Shown here: piece after piece, positions 22,768 through 29,429 of the stretch | Position numbering within the stretch: position 1 is the first letter of the stretch | How the letters are laid out: every line of letters starts with the position of its first letter | NCBI GenBank assembly: GCA_041655035.1 | Contig: JBAZCN010000032.1 | Span: forward strand, 1-29,429 | Length of the DNA stretch: 29,429 nucleotides | Direction of reading: 5' to 3' | From: NAT127 sp041655035 | GTDB taxonomy: Bacteria; Pseudomonadota; Gammaproteobacteria; Pseudomonadales; Porticoccaceae | The notes under the pieces: model-generated | Told to the model about the DNA's origin: nothing | Seen by the model: only the letters and a program-made list of their open reading frames with translations | Databases searched by the model: none | Position numbers and translations under genes: made by a program

Positions 22768-23151
22768 TCAGGCAAAGGGCAGCGGCGAGCGGTAGAAGGC
22801 CACCGCGATCATGTAGCCAAACACAGCGATTGCCAGCAGGGCGAACAGGCCGCGAATCAGCGGTGTACTGCCGCGCTTGATCGCCATGGTGCCGAGCAGG
22901 ATATAGGCGGCCAATGCCACCAGCTTGGCGGTCAGCCAGGGTTGCTGGAATGGATACTGGCCGCTTGCCAGCACCAGGTACAGGGCGCAAGCCAGCAGCA
23001 GGGTATCGTTGACGTGGGGCAGCACCCTGACCCAGGTCTGCCGCAGTAGCGGCGAACCAAAGATCGACCACAGCGCCCGCACGGCGAAAAAGCCGATGCT
23101 GAGCAGGGCAAAGGTGATGTGGGCGAGCTTGATGGCGAGGTAGGTTTCCAT
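22768..23151 (-). CDS. SirB2-family membrane protein
   Basis: 127-residue integral membrane protein with four hydrophobic segments, opening with METYLAIKLAHITFALLSIGFFAVRALW, as in SirB2/YchQ-type proteins. PHVNDTLLLACALYLVL and a central LTAKLVALAAYILLGTMAIKRG fit the family. ATG 23151 is preferred: AAGGAG lies about 10 nt upstream, and a 12-codon extension to ATG 23187 does not look like the family. The two conserved His residues (LAH, PHVND) are in membrane-facing positions. No function is established. It is downstream of rnfE on the same strand, but 233 bp away. Confidence 0.82.
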   Translation of the reverse strand: METYLAIKLAHITFALLSIGFFAVRALWSIFGSPLLRQTWVRVLPHVNDTLLLACALYLVLASGQYPFQQPWLTAKLVALAAYILLGTMAIKRGSTPLIRGLFALLAIAVFGYMIAVAFYRSPLPFA

Positions 23152-23384
23152 CGCGGGAGGGCTCCTTGTCGTCAGGCCGTTTGTCAATCAAGCGACGGAC
23201 CTGGGGTTTGTTGGTTTTTCGATATGCCTATTGATGAACAACCTCCGCATGGCAGCGATCGCGCGGTGCGCTTCATTCCTCAGCGCACCCTCTGCCTGTT
23301 CATCGAAGCTCTTTCGCAGGGTGTGCCGATGCGAGGAGGCGCACCAGCGATGCGACGCATGCCCGGTGAAACATCGACAGGCCC
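23152..23384. other. Non-coding gap after rnfE
   Basis: 233 bp between rnfE and the SirB2-like gene, where nth commonly follows rnf operons in gammaproteobacteria. One minus-strand frame stays open from inside rnfE through to 23188, but it is out of frame with RnfE and I recognise nothing in it. Possibly a decayed remnant, possibly only an untranslated region. Confidence 0.5.
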
Positions 23385-24095
23385 CTAATTGATCACTCCG
23401 GTGGTGCGCACCCGTCGCGAGGCTTTTTCCTGCGGTTCGGGGTCTGGCGCCCGACGGCGGGCGGCGGCATCGTCGATGATGTTCTTCAGAGCGATAAGAA
23501 AGCCCATGAGGATAAAGGCCCCGGGCGGCAGGATTGCCAGCAGCAGTCCCGGGCCATTGAACAGTTCCAGCTTCCAGCCTGCGGCAGCGGGGCCGAAGAG
23601 CAGTTGCATGTTGGCGAACAGGGTGCCGCTGCCGAGCAGTTCGCGGATGGCGCCGAGCGTCACCAGCACCAGGCAGAAGCCGGTGCCCATCATCAACCCG
23701 TCGAGCGCGGCTACGCCCACCGGCTGTTTGCTGGCGAACGCTTCGGCACGGCCGAGGATCACACAGTTGGTGACGATCAGCGGAATAAAAATACCGAGGA
23801 TCTGGTACAGCTCGTAGGTATAGGCCTTCATCAACAGTTCGGTGCAGGTGGTGAAGGTGGCGATGATCATCACGAAGACGGGAATGCGCACCGCTTCGCT
23901 GGCCTGCCGGCGAATCAGCGACACCGCGATATTGGAGCCGGCCAGTACCAGCATGGTGGCCAGGCCGAGGCCGAGGGCATTGACCACCGACCCCGACACG
24001 GCCAGCAGCGGGCACAGGCCGAGAATTTGCACCAGCGCCGGGTTGTTGGACCAGAGCCCGTTGCGGGTGATGTCGCGGTAGCTGGTTTCGCTCAT
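23385..24095 (-). CDS. rnfE: Rnf complex membrane subunit RnfE
   Basis: Integral membrane subunit of the Rnf (Rsx) complex, 236 residues with about six helices. The start TSYRDITRNGLWSNNPALVQILGLCPLLAVS is the RnfE signature, and the second half repeats the motif as FIPLIVTNCVILGRAEAFAS. The two conserved Cys (LGLCPLLA and VTNCVILG) match those thought to hold the membrane iron-sulfur centre together with RnfA. A basic tail (RRRAPDPEPQEKASRRVR) extends the C-terminus. It is last in the operon, 37 bp after rnfG. Confidence 0.95.
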   Translation of the reverse strand: MSETSYRDITRNGLWSNNPALVQILGLCPLLAVSGSVVNALGLGLATMLVLAGSNIAVSLIRRQASEAVRIPVFVMIIATFTTCTELLMKAYTYELYQILGIFIPLIVTNCVILGRAEAFASKQPVGVAALDGLMMGTGFCLVLVTLGAIRELLGSGTLFANMQLLFGPAAAGWKLELFNGPGLLLAILPPGAFILMGFLIALKNIIDDAAARRRAPDPEPQEKASRRVRTTGVIN

Positions 24096-24132
24096 GGGAT
24101 GATGCCCTGGTGTCCGGTTGAGAACATGCTGT

Positions 24133-24777
24133 TCAAGGTTGCTGCGCGCCGTCGCCCGCGGCCTCGATCAGTTCGTTGCGGTGCTCGCGGAAAAACTCCA
24201 GGACATCGCGCACCTTGCGCACCACCCCCCTGGGGGTAATGGTCGCGCCGGTGAACTGGTCGAACATGCCCTGGTCTTTCTTCACCCCCCAGCGTTCCCG
24301 CGGCGGATTGCCCAGAGACAGGCCGTTGAAGGACAGTATCCAGGGATCTATGCGCAGCTCGATCTTATCACCGAGACCGGGGGTTTCGGCATGTCCGGTG
24401 ACCCGCACGCCGACAATGGCGCCGCCGGCATCGATGCCGACGATCATATGGATGTTGCCACTGTAACCGTCGGGCGCGGTGGCCGGGATGACGAAGCCGC
24501 TGATTTCGCCGCCCTTGCGCACCACATGGATAACGGCGGGCCGGCCGAGGCCCAGTGTCTTCAGGTAGGCCGGGGGTACCGGCAGGGTATCGTCCAGCAG
24601 GTCGTTGTCGTGCTGCTCCGCGGGGAAAAGCTCGAGCAGGGTTTTCTGTGCCGCGGCGCGCTCCGCCGCGGCGATGGTGTCGCGGGTGCCGAGGTGGGTC
24701 GAGGCCAGCAGCAGGGCGGTGACCAGGGCGAAGAGGCTGAGTACCAGACTGTTGAAGCGGATCGATCGGGTCACCAT
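24133..24777 (-). CDS. rnfG: Rnf complex flavoprotein RnfG
   Basis: Periplasm-facing flavoprotein of Rnf, 214 residues. One N-terminal anchor (FNSLVLSLFALVTALLLAST). The FMN-binding domain runs to the motif FDQFTGATITPRGVV, in which Thr179 should bear the covalent FMN through a phosphoester bond, added by ApbE. The preceding GHAETPGLGDKIE is also conserved. It starts 49 bp after rnfD. No apbE lies in the window, so flavinylation depends on a gene elsewhere. Confidence 0.95.
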   Translation of the reverse strand: MVTRSIRFNSLVLSLFALVTALLLASTHLGTRDTIAAAERAAAQKTLLELFPAEQHDNDLLDDTLPVPPAYLKTLGLGRPAVIHVVRKGGEISGFVIPATAPDGYSGNIHMIVGIDAGGAIVGVRVTGHAETPGLGDKIELRIDPWILSFNGLSLGNPPRERWGVKKDQGMFDQFTGATITPRGVVRKVRDVLEFFREHRNELIEAAGDGAQQP

Positions 24778-24826
24778 GGGCGCCGCTCCGCGCCCTGTGC
24801 GGCGGTGGTGGAGGGAGTGTGCCGGC

Positions 24827-25897
24827 TCACTGTTTTTTCTCCGTCGCCTTGCGCGGCCTGTCGTGGCCGTAGGTGCGCGGCAGGGTGTAATTGTCGATCA
24901 GGGGCGCGGCGAAGTTCATCAGCAGCACCGCGAACGCCACCGCGTCGGGGTAGCTGCCCCAGACCCTGATGATATAGACCAGGATGCCGACACCTGCGCC
25001 GTAGATCAGCCGCCCTCTCCGGCTGACGGCGGACGTCACCGGGTCGGTGACGATGAAGAACGCGCCGAGCATGGTGGCGCCGCTGAGCAGGTGCAGCAGC
25101 GGCGACCCACCGCTGGTGGAACTGCCGCCGTCATAGAACAGGGCGGCCATGATCGCCAGCGCGGCCAGCATCGCCAGCGGGGCGTGCCAGGTGAAAATTT
25201 TCCGGTACACCAGCCAGGCGCCGCCGGCGAGAAAGCCGAGATTGACCCACTCCCAGCCATAGCTGGTGATTTCGGCGCGGTTGAACAACGGCTCCTGCTG
25301 GTAGATCTGCGCCACCAGCAGGCCGCTCTGCTGTTTGAAGACATCGAGGGGGGTGGCCCCGGTAAAGCCGTCGCTGAGCTCCGGCGTGCCCAGCAGTGGG
25401 AAGACGATCTGCAGGGACTGCCACAGCCCGGGCAGGTCGACGCCTTCCGGCAGCAGGTCGCGGGGGGTGATCCATGCGGTCATCTGCACCGGGAACGAAA
25501 TCAGCAGCACCACATAGCCGACCATCGCCGGGTTGAACGGGTTGAAGCCGAGGCCGCCGTACAGGTGTTTGGCAATGGCAATGGCAAACACCGTGCCGAT
25601 CGCCACCAGCCACCAGGGGGCGAGCGGCGGCAGGGCGAGGCCCAGCAGGCAGGCGGTGACCAGGGCGCTGTTGTCGCGCAGATAGAAAATGATCGGGCGT
25701 TTGCGCGCGGCGATGATCGCCGCTTCGATAGCCACGGCGAGAGCGCTGGCGAGGAGCACGTTGATCAGGCTTCCCCAGCCAAAATTCCAGGTGAGGGCGA
25801 CCAGTCCGGGAATGGTCGCCAGCAGCACGCAGCGCATTATCGCGCTGGTATCGAGGGGCGCGTGGCCATGGGGCGAGGACGGGCGGGTCGAGGTCAT
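24827..25897 (-). CDS. rnfD: Rnf complex membrane flavoprotein RnfD
   Basis: Integral membrane subunit related to NqrB, 356 residues with about nine or ten helices. Thr182 in DGFTGATPLDVFK is the expected covalent-FMN site (Thr187 in E. coli RsxD). GLGFNPFNPAMVGYVVLLISFP is a family signature. The N-terminus (PSSPHGHAPLDTSAIMRCVLLATIPG) matches RnfD. The start is 1 bp beyond the rnfC stop, so translation is coupled. It forms part of the ion-translocating core. Confidence 0.95.
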   Translation of the reverse strand: MTSTRPSSPHGHAPLDTSAIMRCVLLATIPGLVALTWNFGWGSLINVLLASALAVAIEAAIIAARKRPIIFYLRDNSALVTACLLGLALPPLAPWWLVAIGTVFAIAIAKHLYGGLGFNPFNPAMVGYVVLLISFPVQMTAWITPRDLLPEGVDLPGLWQSLQIVFPLLGTPELSDGFTGATPLDVFKQQSGLLVAQIYQQEPLFNRAEITSYGWEWVNLGFLAGGAWLVYRKIFTWHAPLAMLAALAIMAALFYDGGSSTSGGSPLLHLLSGATMLGAFFIVTDPVTSAVSRRGRLIYGAGVGILVYIIRVWGSYPDAVAFAVLLMNFAAPLIDNYTLPRTYGHDRPRKATEKKQ

Positions 25898-25898
25898 G

Positions 25899-27701
25899 TC
25901 AGGGGCTCTCCGCGGCGTCGGCCGGCGGCTGCGGCGGGTGGGCGAACGCCTGCAGCTTGTGCTCGGCGTCCTGCTGCTTCAGGCGCGCTTCTTCGGCCCG
26001 CGCCCGCAGTTTGTCGAGCTGTTCGCCGTCGGCGCCTTCGGCTTCTGCCGCGGCGAGCCTGGCCTGTGCCGACCGGGCGCGGTCACTGGCTGCCTCAAGG
26101 GCTCGCTCCAGCTTGGCGCGCTGCTGCTCGGGGGAGGCCTGGCGCGCGGCAGTGCGCGCCATGGCGGCCTTGAGCAGGTCGCCGGCGGCGCCAGTGGCGA
26201 GGCCGGGGCCCGCCGCCTGGCTGTCACCCGCGGTCGCCACCCTGTGCTGGGCCGCTGCCGTGGCGAGGCGACGGGCTTCGCGCTTGGCCGTTCTCTCCGC
26301 TTCGGCCCGGGCGAGGCGCGCCTGGTGGAATTCAAAGCGTTGCCTGGCGTGGTCGGCCTTGGCTTTTTCCCCCACCTGCTGGCGGATTTCACCCTTGGCG
26401 GCGCGGTAGTACTGAACCAGGGGGATATGGCTCGGGCAGACGTAGGCGCAGGCGCCGCATTCGATGCAATCGAACAGGTCGTGGGCTTCGAGGCGCTCCA
26501 GGTTGCCGGCCTGGGCGTACCAGAACAGCTGCTGGGGCAGCAGCGACGCCGGGCAGGCTTCGGCGCACAGGCCGCAGCGGATGCAGGCCTGGGCCGGTGG
26601 CGCGGGGGGGAACTCGTCGCGGCCGCCGGCGAGGATGCAGTTGGTGGCCTTGGTGACCGGCGCGTCGCTGTCCAGCAGGGCAAAGCCCATCATCGGCCCA
26701 CCCATGACGAGACGTCCGCAGGAGTCCCGGTCGAAACCGCTGTGTGCCAGCAGGTGGCGGATCGGAGTGCCGAGCAGCACCTCGTAGTTGCCGTTGTGGG
26801 CGCAGGCCTTGCCGGTGACGGTGGTGATGCGGCTGATCAGCGGTTCACCATGGCGGATGGCGCGGTAGACGGCATAGGCGGTGCCCACGTTCTGGCAGAC
26901 GATGCCGAGGTCGGCGGGCAGCCGGCCACTCGCCACTTCGTTGCCGGTGAGGATCTGGATGAGCTGCTTCTCGCCGCCGGATGGATACTTGGCGGGGAAT
27001 TCCACCACCTCGATGATGCCTTGCGCGGTCGGGGACTGCGCGACAGCGTCGCGCAGCGCCTCGAATGCCCGCGGCTTGTTGTCTTCGATGCCGATCAGCA
27101 CGGTGCCTGGGTTGTCGAGGATATGGGCGAGGATCATCGTGCCCTCGATGATTTCCGCCGCTCTTTCCTGCATCAGGCTGTCGTCGGCGGTGATGTAGGG
27201 CTCACATTCGGCGCCGTTGATGATCAGGGTGTCTATGGGCTGCGGGGGGCCGAGCTTGACGGCGCTCGGAAAGCCGGCGCCGCCGAGTCCGGCGATACCG
27301 GCGTCGCGGATGCGGTCGAGCAGGGCCGTGGGGCTTGCGCCGCGATAGTCGTCGAGGCCTCGACGGGCGCACCACTGGTCGCGGCCGTCGGGGATGAGAA
27401 TGATGCAGCGTGCGCTCATCCCCGAGGGATGGGGAACGGGGCGATCCTCGATGGCGCTGATCAGCCCCGAAGTGGGGGCGTGGATGGCGGCGCTGACGGC
27501 GCCTCCGGGCTCGGCCAGCAATTGGCCCTTGAGCACCTGGTCGCCGGCATCGACCACCGGCCTGGCGGCTGTGCCGGCGTGCTGGATGAGGGGCAGGACC
27601 AGCTGCTCCGGCATGGGCGGGACGGCGACGGCCGTCTGCAGGGATTGTGTCTTGTTCTCGGGCGGGTGGATGCCGCCCGGGATATCCCAGATCTTTCTCA
27701 T
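25899..27701 (-). CDS. rnfC: Rnf complex NADH-linked subunit RnfC
   Basis: Cytoplasmic subunit that takes electrons from or delivers them to NADH, 600 residues. The N-terminus MRKIWDIPGGIHPPENK is characteristic. The flavin/NADH region has GLGGAGFPSAVKL (residues 138-150) and INGAECEPYITAD. Two 4Fe-4S motifs follow: CIRCGLCAEACP (Cys373, 376, 379, 383) and CIECGACAYVCP (Cys412, 415, 418, 422). From about residue 435 a long Ala/Arg/Glu-rich, coiled-coil-prone tail runs to the end. Such tails are common and variable in gammaproteobacterial RnfC (E. coli RsxC has a longer one). The ATG overlaps the rnfB stop by 4 bp. Confidence 0.96.
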   Translation of the reverse strand: MRKIWDIPGGIHPPENKTQSLQTAVAVPPMPEQLVLPLIQHAGTAARPVVDAGDQVLKGQLLAEPGGAVSAAIHAPTSGLISAIEDRPVPHPSGMSARCIILIPDGRDQWCARRGLDDYRGASPTALLDRIRDAGIAGLGGAGFPSAVKLGPPQPIDTLIINGAECEPYITADDSLMQERAAEIIEGTMILAHILDNPGTVLIGIEDNKPRAFEALRDAVAQSPTAQGIIEVVEFPAKYPSGGEKQLIQILTGNEVASGRLPADLGIVCQNVGTAYAVYRAIRHGEPLISRITTVTGKACAHNGNYEVLLGTPIRHLLAHSGFDRDSCGRLVMGGPMMGFALLDSDAPVTKATNCILAGGRDEFPPAPPAQACIRCGLCAEACPASLLPQQLFWYAQAGNLERLEAHDLFDCIECGACAYVCPSHIPLVQYYRAAKGEIRQQVGEKAKADHARQRFEFHQARLARAEAERTAKREARRLATAAAQHRVATAGDSQAAGPGLATGAAGDLLKAAMARTAARQASPEQQRAKLERALEAASDRARSAQARLAAAEAEGADGEQLDKLRARAEEARLKQQDAEHKLQAFAHPPQPPADAAESP

Positions 27702-28330
27702 GCGACGCGGTTTGCCCTGCTGCTGGAGCGGTCGGAGGCGAGGATATCGCGGGATCTCAGGCCGCGCAGGCTCTCGCCCGGGGAATGGGGCGCGTCCCAG
27801 CGCCAGTCCGCCAGGGTTTGGGCCAGCGGACGCATTTCGATGCAGTCCACCGGGCAGGGTTCGACACAGAGGTCGCAGCCGGTGCATTCAGCGACGATGA
27901 CGGTGTGCATCAGCTTGGCGGCGCCGAGGATCGCGTCCACCGGGCAGGCCTGGATGCACTTGGTGCAGCCGATGCACTCGGCCTCGCGGATGAAAGCGAC
28001 TTTTTTCACCTCGCTGGCTTCGCCATCGAGTTCCGGCTCGGGCACCGCCAGCAGGCCGGCCAGCGCCTTGATGGCGGCCTGCCCGCCGGGGGGGCACTTG
28101 TTGATGGCATCGCCGCCGGCGATGGCCTCGGCGTAGGGGCGGCAGCCAGGGTATCCGCATTGCCCGCACTGGGTCTGGGGCAGCAGGGCGTCGATCCGGT
28201 CGACCACGGGATCGCCCTCGACCTTGAATTTGACCGCGGCAAAACCAAGGATCGCGCCGAACACCGCGGCCAGGCCCACCAGGGCGGTGAGTGCGGCGAG
28301 CAGGGGATGCTGGGCGACGAGTTCGATCAT
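27698..28330 (-). CDS. rnfB: Rnf complex ferredoxin subunit RnfB
   Basis: Iron-sulfur subunit thought to exchange electrons with soluble ferredoxin, 210 residues. One N-terminal membrane helix (residues 10-32). Then the Fx4S-type motif CGQCGYPGC with a distal Cys (Cys55, 58, 63, 79). Two ferredoxin clusters follow: CIGCTKCIQACPVDAI (Cys119-129) and CTGCDLCVEPCPVDCI (Cys149-159). ATG 28330 lies 2 bp after the rnfA stop. The C-terminal 45 residues are variable and Arg/Ser-rich. The stop overlaps rnfC. Confidence 0.96.
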   Translation of the reverse strand: MIELVAQHPLLAALTALVGLAAVFGAILGFAAVKFKVEGDPVVDRIDALLPQTQCGQCGYPGCRPYAEAIAGGDAINKCPPGGQAAIKALAGLLAVPEPELDGEASEVKKVAFIREAECIGCTKCIQACPVDAILGAAKLMHTVIVAECTGCDLCVEPCPVDCIEMRPLAQTLADWRWDAPHSPGESLRGLRSRDILASDRSSSRANRVA

Positions 28331-28332
28331 CT

Positions 28333-28908
28333 TCAGACCAGCCCGCTGAAGCCCATGAATGCCAGGGACATCAGGCCCGCGGTAATCATCGCGATGGCCA
28401 CGCCTCTGAAGGGCCGGGGCACATCGGCGACGGCCAGGCGTTCGCGCATCGCCGAAAAGAGCACCAGCACCAGAGAAAAGCCGAGGGCCGCGCCAAAGCC
28501 GTAGAGGGAGGACTCGAAAAAATTGTGCTTCCTGGCGGTATTTTGCAGGGCGACGCCGAGTACCGCGCAGTTGGTGGTGATCAGCGGCAAAAAGACACCC
28601 AGCACCCGGTAGAGCAGCGGGCTGGTTCTCTCGATGAACATTTTGGTGAACTGCACCACCACCGCGATCACCAGGATAAAGGTGATGGTCTTGAGGTATT
28701 CGAGCCCCAGGGGCACCAGCAGGAAGGTGTTGACGAGATAGCTGGACATCGCCGCGAGCGTCAGCACGAAGGTAGTGGCGCTGCCCATGCCGATGGCGGT
28801 TTCCAGCCTGTTCGACACGCCCATGAACGGGCACAGGCCGAGAAACTGCACCAGCACGAAATTGTTGACCAGCACGGCGCCGATGAGAATGATGGCGATC
28901 TCTTGCAT
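28333..28908 (-). CDS. rnfA: Rnf complex membrane subunit RnfA
   Basis: Integral membrane subunit, 191 residues with six helices, homologous to RnfE and NqrE. Signatures: NNFVLVQFLGLCPFMGVSNRLETAIGMGSATTFVLT near the start and VFLPLITTNCAVLGVALQN in the middle, each with its conserved Cys. It is the first gene of rnfABCDGE. In E. coli the same complex (RsxABCDGE) resets the SoxR sensor; in others it drives ferredoxin reduction or ion pumping. No soxR is in the window. Confidence 0.96.
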   Translation of the reverse strand: MQEIAIILIGAVLVNNFVLVQFLGLCPFMGVSNRLETAIGMGSATTFVLTLAAMSSYLVNTFLLVPLGLEYLKTITFILVIAVVVQFTKMFIERTSPLLYRVLGVFLPLITTNCAVLGVALQNTARKHNFFESSLYGFGAALGFSLVLVLFSAMRERLAVADVPRPFRGVAIAMITAGLMSLAFMGFSGLV

Positions 28909-28949
28909 GTCCGACCCCCGGTTCTTTGTGCTGACAGGTATCTGTGCTG

Positions 28950-28979
28950 ATTGTAGAAGACGCGCAGGCGCTGCGTCAG
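28950..28979 (-). promoter_or_regulatory. Candidate promoter of the rnf operon
   Basis: On the minus strand CTGACG (28979-28974), an 18-bp spacer and TACAAT (28955-28950). The start would fall near 28943, giving a leader of about 35 bases before the rnfA ATG. The -10 is good and the -35 moderate. Confidence 0.4.
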
Positions 28980-29047
28980 GTGCCGAGGGGTTGGCGGGCG
29001 ACGGGTGCCTCGCGCAGGGCGGAGCCCCGTCTGCGGATAACGCCTCG

Positions 29048-29429
29048 CTACACCACTCTCATTCCCGGCACCGCCCCGCTGTCCGGCGACAGCAGGTAGA
29101 TGCCGTCGTTGTCGCCGGCCGCCAGCACCATGCCCTCGGACAGGCCGAAGCGCATCTTGCGGGGCGCGAGATTGGCGACCATGACCGTCAGCCGGCCTTC
29201 CAGCTCCTCGGGGTTGTAGGAGGATTTGATCCCGGAGAAGACATTGCGGGTCTCGCCACCGAGGTCCAGGGTCAACTGCAGCAGTGTGTCGGCCCCTTCC
29301 ACCGCGGCGGCCCTGATGATCCGCGCAACCCGCAGGTCGACCTTGATAAAGTCGTCGAAACCGATCTCCGCCGCCAGGGGTTCATCGGCGAGGGGGCCGG
29401 TCGGTGGTTGTGCCGGCGCCGCCAGGGCT
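29048..29429 (-). CDS. metG: Methionyl-tRNA synthetase, C-terminal tRNA-binding domain (partial)
   Basis: Only the last 126 residues are in the window; the catalytic core lies beyond the right edge. The visible part is the EMAP/tRNA-binding OB-fold found at the C-terminus of dimeric bacterial MetRS: EIGFDDFIKVDLRVARII, then DTLLQLTLDLGGETRNVFSGIKSSYNPEELEGR and the ending RKMRFGLSEGMVLAA. The preceding Ala/Pro-rich linker is typical. A free-standing CsaA-like protein is unlikely because the frame stays open into the edge with linker sequence. metG just upstream of rnf is an order I recall from pseudomonads. Confidence 0.93.
   Translation of the reverse strand, partial: ALAAPAQPPTGPLADEPLAAEIGFDDFIKVDLRVARIIRAAAVEGADTLLQLTLDLGGETRNVFSGIKSSYNPEELEGRLTVMVANLAPRKMRFGLSEGMVLAAGDNDGIYLLSPDSGAVPGMRVV

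Noticed and set aside
24605..26173. 522-residue plus-strand open frame opposite rnfG, rnfD and the end of rnfC
   Set aside because: Antisense to clear Rnf genes; composition is that of a shadow frame.
25689..28136. 815-residue open frame on the plus strand opposite rnfD-rnfC-rnfB
   Set aside because: Crosses three well-supported genes on the other strand and shows no family signature.
1..29429. CRISPR arrays, insertion sequences, tRNA or rRNA genes, prophage or integrase genes
   Set aside because: Looked for on both strands; no spacer-repeat pattern, transposase, cloverleaf-like tail or integrase motif was recognised. A covariance-model scan could not be run.

Overview
The window looks like a chromosomal segment of a high-GC gammaproteobacterium. 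The gene content fits the Pseudomonadales/Cellvibrionales side: an arsC-wrbA-DUF2069 block next to yihY-tlpA-acyP (an arrangement I recall from Pseudomonas), a RegB/RoxS-RegA/RoxR two-component pair, NasT-NasS, and a complete rnfABCDGE operon beside metG. The assignment is inferred from gene content and order only. I see no rRNA, tRNA, CRISPR array, insertion sequence, integrase or phage gene. Most of the window is housekeeping or moderately accessory.

Layout. (1) 1-3100, minus strand: arsC, wrbA, a DUF2069 membrane protein and sppA, whose 3' end is cut by the window edge. (2) 3187-5245, plus strand: yihY/BrkB-type membrane protein, a TlpA-like thioredoxin lipoprotein and acylphosphatase. (3) 5256-5966, minus: Anbu, a proteasome-like peptidase without its usual partner genes. 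(4) 6099-6629: tadA. (5) 6776-12512: a heavy-metal efflux operon with its own promoter, encoding a His-rich CzcI-like protein, CzcC, an unusually short CzcB-like adaptor and CzcA. (6) 12564-13463: a CopG-like (DUF411) copper-type protein and, divergently, a DUF2061 membrane protein. (7) 13507-15358, minus: RegA and RegB. (8) 15696-17554: nasT-nasS, preceded by a sigma54-like promoter and two RNA hairpins. (9) 17630-21601: a sulfane-sulfur module with an MBL-fold persulfide dioxygenase on the minus strand. Divergent from it are a BigR/SqrR-type ArsR repressor, two half-size YeeE/YedE transporters and a SulP permease. (10) 21684-23151: a Tas-like aldo/keto reductase and a SirB2-type membrane protein. 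(11) 23385-28908, minus: rnfABCDGE in the order A-B-C-D-G-E. (12) 29048-29429: the C-terminal tRNA-binding domain of methionyl-tRNA synthetase.

How the parts work together. The metal operon should export divalent cations across the whole envelope, and the nearby CopG-like protein points to a metal-stress neighbourhood. The sulfur module is a coherent stress circuit. A dithiol repressor with the SqrR/BigR cysteine spacing faces its probable targets across an 88-bp AT-rich region that holds two overlapping promoters and three tandem 15-bp repeats. The enzyme would oxidise glutathione persulfide to sulfite, while the YeeE/YedE pair and SulP would move sulfur species or anions. RegBA senses redox state, NasTS senses nitrate, and Rnf couples NADH, ferredoxin and ion flux. 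None of these regulators has its classic target operon beside it in the window.

Most worth checking: the tandem-repeat operator and the SulP extension of the sulfane-sulfur module; the CzcB-like adaptor without a coiled-coil hairpin; the structured leader in front of nasT, together with a Glu in place of the NasT phospho-acceptor Asp; and the solitary Anbu gene. I did not find a system I could confidently call wholly undescribed.
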